Assembly: GCA_012295275.1 (NCBI GenBank)
Contig: CM022679.1
Span: 21,544,110-21,608,109 of the forward strand
Direction: 5' to 3'
Source: Chrysomallon squamiferum
Taxonomy: Eukaryota; Mollusca; Gastropoda; Neomphalida; Peltospiridae
Length of the DNA stretch: 64,000 nucleotides
Position numbers and translations under genes: made by a program. Below the pieces are notes generated by a model that did not search any database, was not told the DNA's origin, and worked only from the letters and a program-made list of their open reading frames with translations. Positions 14,601-23,803 of this stretch are shown one piece after another (positions within the stretch are counted from its first letter, which is position 1; every line of letters begins with the position of its first letter).

Positions 14601-16882
14601 TTTACAAACAACATCTACAGATTTGTGAACAAAGAATTTTATTAACTGGCTCAGAAATTAGAGTACACTTGTATGGAAGCGGTTCTCAGCAGATTTCAGA
14701 GAGGGCAAGTTCCCATCATCACAGCCAGACGAAATAAATAAAAACACTTTACACACTCATGTATTACTGTTAGAAAATAAACATTTGAAAAACAGATGAA
14801 ATCCTAATGGATTAACTTCATGATCTCAAATTATATTTATGGATAAAAATATGTATATAAATTTTAAAAAAAAAAATTGTTTTTTCAATGTTTAAAGAAT
14901 TCATTCACTTTCTCGATCCATTTCTAATAAATCTTGTGGTCTGCATTATTTCAGAAATATTAAATATGCATATTCAATATAATATATATAATTAAAAAAA
15001 AAAAAAAAAATTTAGTTAATAAATCAGTGATTCATCACTCTTGTAAAAGACATTGTTGAATCTGATACCATCCTAGAATGAAAGATGTCGCTGATGAACA
15101 TTAAATCTGTTTCCTAACAAACTTAAGAGTAGTATCAAAAATGAAAGTGTTGATCCTGGTTATTTTCACCAGTAATCTGGAAAACTAACATTTATAAACT
15201 ACGTAAAAATACATTATTATAAATGGCTCAGATTTCAGAGTACACAGGAAACTATTCTCAGCAGGTATCAGAGAGGGCAAGTTCCCATCATCATTGCCAA
15301 ACATACTGTTTTAAAAGGTAATGGATTTTGTTTGGATGTTGTTAATATCATCTGTTATAACCATCGTCATGTAATTTTGTCTAACAAATTTTGATTTTTC
15401 ATTTCAAAGTTTACTAACCATCAGATAAATATTTCACAATCCCTAATTAGTTTTTGTAATATTAAAACACACTTACTGCCTGGCCCATAACTGGGGGCTG
15501 TTCTTCTCCAGGCTTTTCCACACCTCCATGAACAAAGCAGGAGTTATGACTGTAAAATCTGCAGGGAGAAAAACAAAACTTTTAGCATCTTGACCAATTA
15601 TCAACCTCAATATTTTATATAGAATATATGGTGCAGCAAAAATTATTAATGTGATTTTTAAAATTTACATTTACACTGTTGTTTCAACTGAGAACCATTT
15701 CTCTCTTACCTAAAATTGCCATCAGTGAAACATCTAATGGATAGAAATCATTTTATGGAGTTGTAAATTTTTACATTTACTTTATTTCAACAGGAATAGG
15801 AGTTCAGCAGAAATCAATTCAGAAATACGAGATAAGGAGAAAACATTACATAACTCAAAAAAAAATTAAAAAATCAGTCAACGCAATGATTTCCTTTTTT
15901 TTCTTCTTAAATATCTGGAAAACAGGTCTTTCAGAGAAATTGTCAACAGCATAATGTTTTTACATTGAATTCAAGAGGACAATGATCTGCATTAAACTAC
16001 ACTATCTTTAGTAATTTTTTTATGCATGTGCATTATGGTAGTCAAAACCCATTTCTTTTTAAAACACAGCCAGTAATCAACTTTTGACTAAACAAATCAC
16101 ATTAACTTTTCAGCTTTGCTGTTGGTAAAAGGGTTAAAATGATTAGAATGAACTGATTCCTCAAAGTAGCTGCAAATTTGCTATCATTGTTGTCAAGCAA
16201 GAAATATGTATTCACACAGAAAATGTATGTGATCATAAATTTGCAGATTATTATAAAAATCTAATAAATGAGTGAATTTTTTAAAGCAAGGAAATCTGTG
16301 AAAGCTCTGCATACAATTCAGAACTGCATGGTGCTGGAAAAGGCACTGGCATGTTGAAAACTGAAGGTCAGTAACCACATTACACAAACAATCTTTCATG
16401 TGTAGCTTACATCTCCACTGTTTATATTTCATCAAGTCCAAAAGTTAACAAATTTACCCTTTTAATTTTCAGGTAGGGAATTGTGTTTTCATTATTTCAA
16501 AAAATTCTCCTACACCTACACCTACCTGTTCATGTGTAACATTTAAAAGTCAAATGCACATTAATAACCTTTATCTAGCTTTCCACATTTTTAAACAACC
16601 ATGTTTACAAATTTTCAGTTTGTTCATTTTACAGTGTTAACAAAATCAGTGGTTTTATGAAAATGTCACAAAGACATTTCCATCAAGGTGCAGCAATTGT
16701 TAAGTTTTCCCCACTAAATTTTAATAATAATGTTACACAAAGAAAATACATTAAGAAAAATTTCATAAAAATTCAGCTGATAATTACCTATGTAAATGGA
16801 TAGGAGCCTCGTGAAGCAGGGTGTAATACTGCCTCACAAACTCGCGGCCGACACATTGTGCACTTGGAGTTTCCATGACCAT
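8450..16882 (-). CDS. G3BP: G3BP / Rasputin stress-granule RNA-binding protein (complete, 11 coding exons)
   Basis: Coding exons (5' to 3', minus strand): 16882-16788, 15558-15477, 14223-14122, 13723-13552, 13387-13294, 12933-12770, 12325-12172, 11815-11640, 11419-11361, 11130-11071, 8680-8450. They join in phase to 1389 nt, 462 aa, close to human G3BP1 (466). The protein starts MVME and has [10 protein letters not shown] and HRFYS in the NTF2-like fold (about aa 1-133; pocket residues F15 and F33 kept). An acidic/Pro linker with SWAAM follows, then an RRM (RNP2 LFVGNL aa 327-332, RNP1 NFGFVVF aa 367-373) and a Gly/Arg-rich RGG tail to aa 462. Known family role: NTF2-mediated dimerisation and partner binding, RNA binding through RRM/RGG, and nucleation of cytoplasmic stress granules with Caprin/USP10. 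All splice sites are GT-AG. The first exon is non-coding. Introns 2 and 10 (between coding exons) host snoRNA-like genes. Confidence 0.96.
8840..8944 (-). ncRNA. Box C/D snoRNA-like gene, family 1 copy 1
   Basis: On the G3BP transcript strand this is a 105-nt unit bounded by a perfect 5-bp terminal stem (GTAGC at the 5' end, GCTAC at the 3' end). Box C GTGATGT is at 8932-8938, one nucleotide from the stem, and box D CTGA is at 8845-8848, abutting the 3' stem. An internal D'-like CAGA is at 8915-8918. The 27-nt block 8911-8937 is identical in all four copies, whereas the stretch before box D varies. This suggests the conserved function lies in the D' guide. The rRNA or snRNA target was not identified. 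It lies in the last G3BP intron, so release from the host intron is the likely mode of expression. Confidence 0.68.
9454..9557 (-). ncRNA. Box C/D snoRNA-like gene, family 1 copy 2
   Basis: 104 nt on the G3BP strand. Terminal stem GTAGC (9557-9553) pairs with GCTAC (9458-9454). Box C GTGATGT is at 9545-9551 and box D CTGA at 9459-9462. It carries the same invariant 27-nt block as the other copies next to box C, with D'-like CAGA. The short ACAGG/CCTGT internal complementarity of copies 1, 3 and 4 is lost here (ACACA), so that stem may not be needed. Confidence 0.68.
10183..10286 (-). ncRNA. Box C/D snoRNA-like gene, family 1 copy 3
   Basis: 104 nt on the G3BP strand. GTAGC/GCTAC terminal stem (10282-10286 with 10183-10187), box C GTGATGT at 10274-10280, box D CTGA at 10188-10191. 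The invariant 27-nt block is preserved exactly, while the region upstream of box D differs from the other copies. It lies in the same G3BP intron. Confidence 0.68.
10824..10928 (-). ncRNA. Box C/D snoRNA-like gene, family 1 copy 4
   Basis: 105 nt on the G3BP strand. GTAGC/GCTAC terminal stem (10924-10928 with 10824-10828), box C ATGATGT at 10916-10922, box D CTGA at 10829-10832. Two adjacent bases are swapped relative to copies 1-3 beside box C, and the change still fits RUGAUGW. The invariant block is intact. It is the copy nearest the upstream RNP1 exon of G3BP, about 140 nt from that exon's donor. Confidence 0.68.
11071..11815 (-). CDS. G3BP: G3BP RRM exons (three exons)
   Basis: Exons 11815-11640, 11419-11361 and 11130-11071 encode the RNA-recognition motif. 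The first carries an Arg/Asp/Ser-rich lead-in, then [20 protein letters not shown], matching the human HPDSHQLFIGNLPHEVDKSE. The second encodes [19 protein letters not shown], and the third [20 protein letters not shown] with the RNP1 aromatic pair. Phases run 2, 1, 0, 0 and join without a gap to the RGG exon. An RRM of this type binds single-stranded RNA. Confidence 0.94.
12172..12325 (-). CDS. G3BP: G3BP linker exon with the SWAAM motif
   Basis: Minus-strand exon with acceptor TCTAG and donor AAG|GTTTGT. It encodes a Pro/Gln/Ser-rich segment beginning [17 protein letters not shown], which corresponds to the human SWASVTSKNLP region, and ending QPQRGPR. It is part of the disordered linker between NTF2-like and RRM domains. 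Confidence 0.9.
12770..13387 (-). CDS. G3BP: G3BP acidic linker exons (two exons)
   Basis: Exons 13387-13294 and 12933-12770. The first encodes [15 protein letters not shown] and FYEAQAPL, resembling the FYDQAV element of vertebrate G3BP. The second is strongly acidic ([10 protein letters not shown]), then Pro/Glu-rich ([10 protein letters not shown]). In vertebrate G3BP1 this acidic region restrains RNA-driven condensation by interacting with the RGG tail; the same role here is inference from composition and position. Confidence 0.9.
13552..16882 (-). CDS. G3BP: G3BP NTF2-like domain exons (four exons)
   Basis: Exons 16882-16788, 15558-15477, 14223-14122 and 13723-13552. The start is ATG at 16882-16880, giving [20 protein letters not shown]. 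The next Met two codons on (METP) is also possible, but the first matches the human MVME start. Later segments [27 protein letters not shown] and [15 protein letters not shown] are near-identical to vertebrate G3BP. This fold dimerises and binds FGDF-type peptides of stress-granule partners and viral proteins in vertebrates. The 5' UTR continues 26 nt in the same exon to an acceptor at 16909. Confidence 0.95.
14355..14437 (-). ncRNA. SNORD103: SNORD103-like box C/D snoRNA, copy A (18S G601 guide)
   Basis: 83 nt on the G3BP strand with terminal stem CTGGC (14437-14433) and GCCAG (14359-14355). Box C ATGATGA is at 14425-14431, D' CTGA at 14405-14408, box D CTGA at 14360-14363. The 11 nt before D' read ACTTGCCCTCT. 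They pair with the universally conserved 18S sequence GGAGGGCAAGU, with one G:U pair next to D'. The fifth base from D' faces the middle G of GGG, which corresponds to human 18S G601, the known SNORD103/U103 methylation site. It lies in the G3BP intron 14224-15476. In mammals U103 is hosted by PUM1, so the host differs. Confidence 0.85.
14646..14728 (-). ncRNA. SNORD103: SNORD103-like box C/D snoRNA, copy B (18S G601 guide)
   Basis: 83 nt, nearly identical to copy A. Stem CTGGC (14728-14724) with GCCAG (14650-14646). Box C GTGATGA is at 14716-14722, D' CTGA follows the same ACTTGCCCTCT guide, and box D CTGA is at 14651-14654. The only notable change is beside box C (GTGATGA instead of ATGATGA), still a perfect RUGAUGA. 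Confidence 0.85.
15224..15299 (-). ncRNA. SNORD103: SNORD103-like box C/D snoRNA, copy C (diverged)
   Basis: 76 nt. Stem TGGC (15299-15296) with GCCA (15227-15224), box C ATGATGA 15288-15294, D' CTGA 15268-15271, box D CTGA 15228-15231. The sequence from box C to D', including the 18S guide, is identical to copies A and B, while the second half has diverged and is shorter. This pattern points to selection on the D' guide. Confidence 0.83.
15559..16787 (-). other. G3BP intron 2, no further element recognised
   Basis: About 1.2 kb between the first two coding exons. It lacks additional exons in phase and lacks a box C/box D pair with a terminal stem. A short hairpin (GTGC/GCAC with flanking CATG/CATG) at about 16328-16354 is visible but has no H or ACA box at the right spacing. 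Confidence 0.5.
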
Positions 16883-17579
16883 GACTTATCTCTAGTGTGG
16901 GTGGCAGTCTGTATAATAAAAATAAAAAAAAAAAAAAAAATTCAGTTTTTAACTTCAAATAAACTTGCACAAAGCATTTTTAAAATTATTTTTTATTATT
17001 TTTAAACACCAGAGGATAATAACATACAAGCCCTATAATGGTTTTATACAAAATGAAAATTGTAGAATACCGTAAGTTTAACTATTCAAATAGAAATTAT
17101 TTCCAATCAAGTACATTTTCCTTTTCTTTGTTTAATTTTTAGAAGTTTTCTCATATACAAATACTCATTATTAAACATCACTTAATGTTGTCGATATCTA
17201 AAATATACTATTAAATCTGGAACAAACACATACAGAAACACAGAAAAAACTTTTTTTTCAAGTTAAAATTCCAACATAGTCGAAGGCATGCATGCTTAAC
17301 AACCATACCGTTCTTTCACTTTCGATAAATCTAAAGCGCAATTTAGTAGTTCTTTTCACTGGTACTAAGTACAAAGCTATTAAGCACAGTAATTATATGT
17401 AAAGGTAAACTAAATAAAATAATTTAAAAAGGTTAATGTTTTAATATATACATTTTGCAGATCAACGAAACAAAAGGAAGTTTCACACGGAAGATACCAG
17501 AAAAAATCACGTTGGGTAACTCGACCCCAATTGAATACCTTATTTGGCTTTTACTGACGGATTCTCGTTTTGTACTCAC

Positions 17580-17870
17580 CTTTAAAGATGAAGATAGTAT
17601 TTTTAAGTTATGAAATTATTTACACATTGAAAAATAAATATGATTATCAACAATATATTCGTTAAAGTTTCGACGTTTGTGGAAAGTAAATTTTTGCCTG
17701 TAGCACATGCACGATGCGCAGAAGCGGTCTGCGCAAACGGACCCCGCGTATGATGAAAGTGTAAACCCCATTTCCGTAAAATTGTTATCGCAACAGAAAC
17801 ATACGGATATTTTGATATGCTTATTTGACTCCGAAATACCTGTATTTTCCATAGCCTATTCACGTGAAGG
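17580..17870 (-). promoter_or_regulatory. G3BP non-coding first exon and promoter region
   Basis: A strong minus-strand donor (AAAG|GTGAGTAC) at 17580/17579 precedes the G3BP coding exons with no coding frame before it. It is the likely 3' edge of a non-coding exon 1. The sequence to about 17870 is GC- and CpG-richer than its surroundings, as in animal promoters. It contains an 8-bp inverted repeat TGCGCAGA-AGCGG-TCTGCGCA at 17715-17735, whose arms resemble NRF1 half-sites. The exact start site is not visible. Confidence 0.55.
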
Positions 17871-18095
17871 TTAAAACTTCAGAATTATGTAGAAGAAAAA
17901 AAATAATAATAAAAAAAAAAAAAAAAAAAAAAGTAATAATTATAAAATGTGAAAATATCTTTATTTAATTATTTTATTAAAAACAAAAATAAGGTTATCT
18001 TAAAAACAAGAAACAACTCCAAAACAACAACAAAAAAAACGAAAAAACCCAAACCCAAAACAAATAAAACTACAACAACAACAACAACAACAACA

Positions 18096-18147
<52 letters not shown>

Positions 18148-19200
18148 GAAGAAAAAATGCGACAAAGAAAAAAAAAAAAAAAAAAGAAAAACCCATAAAA
18201 ATAAATAAACTCATGTACACAGTGTTCGTAACACCCCCGCTATACTAGCCCGTAGCTGCTGTTACAAACCAGTCTTTAAATAACATGAAGTTCATTGAAA
18301 GTATTGCCAGATTTTTCATTAATTAATTTCCAATGATTTTTTTTTTTATCTATATTATATATGAATGCAAAATTAAAAAAAAATTAAAAATAAAAAATAA
18401 AAAAAAAATCGGGATGTTTTAATACTTTGCGTCTTTTGTTGTTGCAATTTAACAATTAGTTAGTCTTTTAATCCTGTAGCAGTTATAAGTAGCTGATAAT
18501 CTCGTATCAATACGGCATTATACTGTTGATTAAAATACACAAAGCAATATTTATTGTCCTTTGTTCAGTGTGGATAAGCTCAAGTTCCTTAGATGTATAT
18601 TCATGCTTGTATTTGTATGACATATTTCGTGCTAGATTTTTCTTCTTCTTCATTCTCTTTCTTTGGTTCTTTCTTTTCTTTTCTATATTAAACAAAGAGG
18701 TGATATTCATAATTTGGACTTAGCACAGGTTCTAGGCACCTCAATACGATTTTAATAAATAAAGTAAGAACAACCCACGCCAAGAAACTGCACTATACAC
18801 ATCTGATTCGACGATTGTATTTTAAAAATTATTAAAGAACAAAATGAATTATTTGCATAAAAAAAAAAAAAAAAAAAAAAAACGAGCGAACCCCCCAAAA
18901 AACAATAAGCGAAAAAACCAACGCCCTCAAAAAAACACAAACTTAAAAAAACTAAAAAAACAACAACCATGAATGATGAAACAACCAAAAACAAAAAACA
19001 ACAACTAAATGGATGTACCATGCAAGGATTAGTAAAACATTAAGTGTGGGCGGATCAGTCATGGTCCACGCATCTCAAACAATTTGTTTAAAAAACATCA
19101 GCCCTATTAAATTTATTTTCTTATCTATGACAGAAATTACTGAGTGTTCTTCCAGTTCACCAATCACAGTTTTTTGGAACGAGTAGACGTTTGGTGATTA
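17871..19200. other. Intergenic low-complexity region between two divergent genes
   Basis: Poly-A/T runs, an (AAC)n then (AAT)n array at about 18070-18145, and further A-rich runs near 18860-18960. No coding frame, RNA gene or transposon end was recognised. It separates the minus-strand G3BP promoter from the plus-strand gene starting near 19350. Confidence 0.6.
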
Positions 19201-19237
19201 GGATTATCGTTCTGTTCCGATTTCGTCGACCTTAGAT

Positions 19238-19349
19238 TACTGCGCATGTCTGCAACCAATAGCAACAACGGGTACTTTGTTTCTTGGTCAGGGCAATATT
19301 AAATAACTTTCATAGAGCTTGTGTTAAAATCCCGTTTGATATCATAAAG
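19238..19349 (+). promoter_or_regulatory. Promoter-proximal motifs of the multi-terminal-exon gene
   Basis: Within 110 bp of the start codon are TGCGCATG (19241-19248, NRF1-like) and a CCAAT box (19256-19260). There is also an imperfect RFX X-box-like pair, GCAACC-AAT-AGCAAC (19252-19266; consensus GTNRCC N0-3 RGYAAC, one mismatch). X-boxes are typical of ciliary gene promoters, but one imperfect match is weak evidence. Confidence 0.35.
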
Positions 19350-20156
19350 ATGGCTGAAAGCGCTTATCATTGGGACGCTTTGCGAAAGGAACGAATTCTC
19401 CAACGAAAGCGAGATGCACAAAGACGGATGCAAGAAGGGGGTAGCTCAGAGGTAAACACGGAATATTGATATCACTTGGCTTGAGTTAGTTGTATGGTAG
19501 CAGAAGATAAAAGTTGTTATGAATTTAATAATGTTAAGTAGTGGTTATAATAAAAGGAAAAACAAACAAAAAGAAAAAAAACAACATCTTTCATTATAAC
19601 TGAAATTATTATCATATTATTAGGCTAATAAAAATAAATAGGTTTTGACAATATTAAGCATTGATTGAATCCTTTTCAAGGCTTTCCTGATAAATTGCTC
19701 AGTGACATTGAACGAACTGATTGGTAATAAACTTAACCAGAGAGTTTTATATATACACATAACTGGCATAATCAGATGTCTAATTAATAAATAATAAAAA
19801 ATAATTGATATGATTCTTAATCAGGTTCAGTGTAATCTAAAGGTTTGTTTTGGCAGTTTTAGTAGGTTTTTTTTTTAGTTTATTATAATTTAAAATTTTA
19901 AATTTTTAGACCAGTGTTTAATATAGTCAGCTATATTCAACTAGGAATTTACCAAAAAGTTATATACAGAATATTACAAATTTGATAAAATAGAATTTAA
20001 AGTTGAATCAAACTGTAATATATAAATCTGCATTTTTGATACTCATCATATATATATATATATTTTGACAATCCAGCAACATATAACAGAGTTGTTTTAA
20101 GAACATCTATGCAGTCAGTTTAGAATTATTCAAAGCATTTAAAAAAAAGGAGAAAT

Positions 20157-20214
<58 letters not shown>

Positions 20215-20758
20215 GTCTAGTATAAATATAATTTAAAGTTGAATCAAACTGTAATATACAAATCTGCAATTTTGATACTCATTATATATATATAAATTTG
20301 TAATATTCCCTAAATAATTTTAAAGTAAATTCCTAGTTGAATATAGCTGACTGTATTAACCATTGGTCTAAAAACTTAAAATCCTGTTAATTTCTGCTCA
20401 AGAGTGCCTTCCCTGACACATGATTATACAGACAAACAATAGTCTTCCTTGCTGAAAAAATGTCTTGGATTACATACTTTTTACATGAATAACAAAATAA
20501 TTTGATCTATATGTCTTAAATCACATTATTGCAGTTTCGACCTAAAAACACTACTTGACATAATTATGTTCTGCTTAAGTAAACATCTTACCATTAGACA
20601 CACCACTTTTTTTTCTGAACTAATATAGTGTCTTGGTGATTCCTATATGTAATTAATGATTTTTTTTTTCAGAAAAAAGATTTTGATTTTGAATGCCTCC
20701 AAAAGGAACATGCCAAAAGTCGCCGTCCAGCCAATGATCTAGGAGCAGCCAGTTTAAG
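19350..20758 (+). CDS. Common exons 1 and 2 of the multi-terminal-exon gene
   Basis: Exon 1 starts at ATG 19350-19352 in a good context (AAGATGG) and encodes MAESAYHWDALRKERILQRK followed by RDAQRRMQEGGSSE. Exon 2, after a strong polypyrimidine-CAG acceptor at 20672, encodes KKDFDFECLQKEHAKSRRPA, then NDLGAASL and the first two bases of an Arg codon. Both exons are GC-richer than the surrounding introns and lack stops in frame. An upstream in-frame extension exists but lacks an ATG, so 19350 is preferred. Confidence 0.8.
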
Positions 20759-20953
20759 GTATTAAAATTAATGTCTACTGCTTCCGAATTCTATAGTTTT
20801 TATTATAAATTATAAAATGTCTGCTACAAAAAACTGCCTGCTGCTGGGTTAGTTGAAAATCTCTGACCATCTTCATATATTTACTAAAGATACTTCTATT
20901 ACAAAATTCAACCAAAAACAAAACCCCTGTCCCCCAAAAAAAATCCCCCGAAA

Positions 20954-20984
<31 letters not shown>

Positions 20985-21321
20985 TAAATAAAAAAGCTTC
21001 CCAGTTATTATTTCTGATCCTTAGAAAGCAATAGCTTTCAAATTATATGAATTTTGATTTTGTGTTTATAATCTGAAGGTTTTTTAAGTACAGGAAGTAG
21101 AAAATAAATAGTTAACATGAATTTGCAGATATATATGATAATCATAATAGAAGGTTAATGAAATACTTTTTTTAATGATAAATTTACTATAGTGAAGTAT
21201 CCTGAGTAGATAAAGTGTGGATGTTGTTTCTACATCCTCACATACCCATTTTTTTTAAAAAGGATATTTAATACATTTTTATAAATGTGGTGTGTGGGAG
21301 GAAACATTTTCTGATTTGATT

Positions 21322-21373
<52 letters not shown>

Positions 21374-21469
21374 CATACATACATATATAAAAAAATACAT
21401 ACATACATAAATACAGACACACAAACACATACACACCCACCCACCCACAGATCCACATACTCACACTCA

Positions 21470-21523
<54 letters not shown>

Positions 21524-23763
21524 ATGTACATGAACAAACATATTTATCTGACAGTTAAAGAGAATAATTTGGTTTTGATAGTCATTACTGGTTTGATAAT
21601 TTGTAAATGCTTCTGAAGCAGTAATATGTAGAATAATAATTGGCTATAAATGAAAATCTGTATCAATGCATTTATTTAGAATATACTGCGGTTTTACATA
21701 TGTCCCCAAAAAGGTAAAAAAAAAAAAAAAGACTAGCAAAAATTACTGAGTAAGTAAACTACATGTACACATGTTCGGAATATTGCATTGGTATTTTAAT
21801 TTTAAAATATAATCAAGATTTTTACTCATAGAATTTTCATTGAATTCATTAAAATCAGACATAACTTTATTATACTCTTTTCGCAAATCTTTGACCGTAC
21901 AAAATTCTTTCTTGTCTTTAGTGATTATTATCTGGAAGGTTGCCCATTTATTTTACGTATTACAATGATAGATCTAGTAGCTTACAGTTTACACTTCATT
22001 AAATTAATTCAATGCATAATACATACAAAACAGAATATTTATGGATAGATTAAATAATCTTTACAAATCACAGTGTAGTAAAATGTACATGTTTTCATAT
22101 TCCGGCCGTTTGTTTTTTGAAAACTAAAATTATTCCCTTAAAGAAGAGATGTCTTTGATGTTTTAAAAAAAAAAAAAAATATTTTTATGGTCCTCATCAT
22201 TTGCAGATGAAAATATATTTTTAAACCCTTAGCTTTTGTCCTGATAAAATTAATTTTAATTAATGTAAAATTCAAAGATATAATTGTCAAGTTGAAACCG
22301 GTTATAAAAGAATGAGATATGTCTGTAAATGTAGCAGAACACACACACTCACACACATGCACATCAAATTAATTAGCTTCATATTTGAACAACTTTTATA
22401 TTTTATTTGAAAACAAAATCAGTTTTTAATTCAGAAACTGAAAATCATTCAAATCAAAGCTGCATGTACAGTTAATAAAAATGTTGCAACTGACTGATCA
22501 TTGTTTGCTGTTAGTAAACATATTCATCTATTTTTTAACTGCATGAGTTAATTGTATGACAAACTAAACAAAAGGAGCTGCATTACAGCTGTATTTAGGT
22601 GTACCGAGCACTCATTCTCCAAAATGCTTGTGGTTGGAAGTATCAAAGGTATTTTATTTTTGTTTTTTTAAATTTAAAAAAAAAATGATATGAGGTAGCC
22701 CCAGCACTAATAACAGAAATTGCTTATGTTTGATATATAGAGCTTATGTACACACATTATCTGAAGGTAATTTTATATGAGACTTTAATAATTTAGAAAG
22801 AATGTTTTGTATTTTGGATAAATAATGTTCAGACTCAGTCTGTATATTTGCATTAACAAATAAATAGACGCATATGCACAACATCTTCAGTGACAAAATT
22901 CAAGTATATGATTAGATAGAAATTTATGGATAATTCACCACAGCTACATTTACAATCTCTTTCATGGTAATCTATGATTAGAAGATGAGACCTGATAAGT
23001 GTATGCTAAAAAACCCACCACAAACAGCATCAGCAATAAGAACCACATGCATGAAAGGAACAGAAACTAATTAAGTTGCTGTCAGGTGAAAACAAATAAA
23101 GTAATTTCTTAAAATTCAGAAACTTACAGTAACAACAGTATTCCCTCTTTCAAAAGAAAAATAAAGTGAAAAATCCATTTAAATTAAATAATAAAAGAAG
23201 AAGAACAAAAGAACAGCATGGAGTTTCATACAATCAGAACTGATGAAGCATAACAAAAAAACCCCAAAATCCATTGAATAACATGCTCACATGTTTTAAG
23301 GCTTATTGCTAATAATTATAAAATTTTCTACTTCCCATATAGGAAAGTTTAAGAATTTTGTAATAGATCACAAGCTATGGTTTATAAAATAATAGAATTT
23401 TATAATGTTTAGTGATAATAATTCATTTTTTTAGAGAAAAAAGAAAAAAAAAAGAGTAAAAATATATAAATTCTGTTAGATTTTAACAACAATTAATAAT
23501 TATTATCTGGGTTTTGTATACTGGCAGATAAAAGGTTGATGGTCAAAGATATTCTTGACTAATTACAAATTTATCTTTAATAAAATGCAGTTATTTGTTT
23601 GCTTCAGTATTTGTAATATTTGATAATAACACCTAATACTTAGAATCTGTAGTTAGAGTTAGATCAGTGAGCTTGAAAAAATCACAATGTTAGTAAACTT
23701 ACCTGCAGTTTTACTTGATTTCAGTATTTCACTAAGAACTGACAATGGTCTTTAGATAATCAA

Positions 23764-23803
<40 letters not shown>

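Larger units (their letters stand above)
14270..14830. repeat. Near-identical tandem duplication of about 290 bp carrying SNORD103-like copies A and B
   Basis: The segment from about 14320 to 14515 recurs at about 14620 to 14810 with only a few differences. The match covers the snoRNA and about 100 bp beyond it, for example CATGTATTACTGTTAGAAAA in both. High identity in flanking non-functional sequence indicates a recent duplication. A third, more diverged snoRNA copy lies at 15224-15299. Confidence 0.85.

Noticed and set aside
16315-16400. Hairpin in G3BP intron 2 considered as an H/ACA snoRNA
   Set aside because: No H box or ACA box at the expected distance and no second hairpin.
17949-18248. 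Open frame rich in Thr, Asn and Lys
   Set aside because: It is read from (AAC)n, (AAT)n and poly-A tracts, with no conserved content.
21268-21537. Long open frames of Cys/Val repeats
   Set aside because: They are translations of (AC)n/(GT)n microsatellites.
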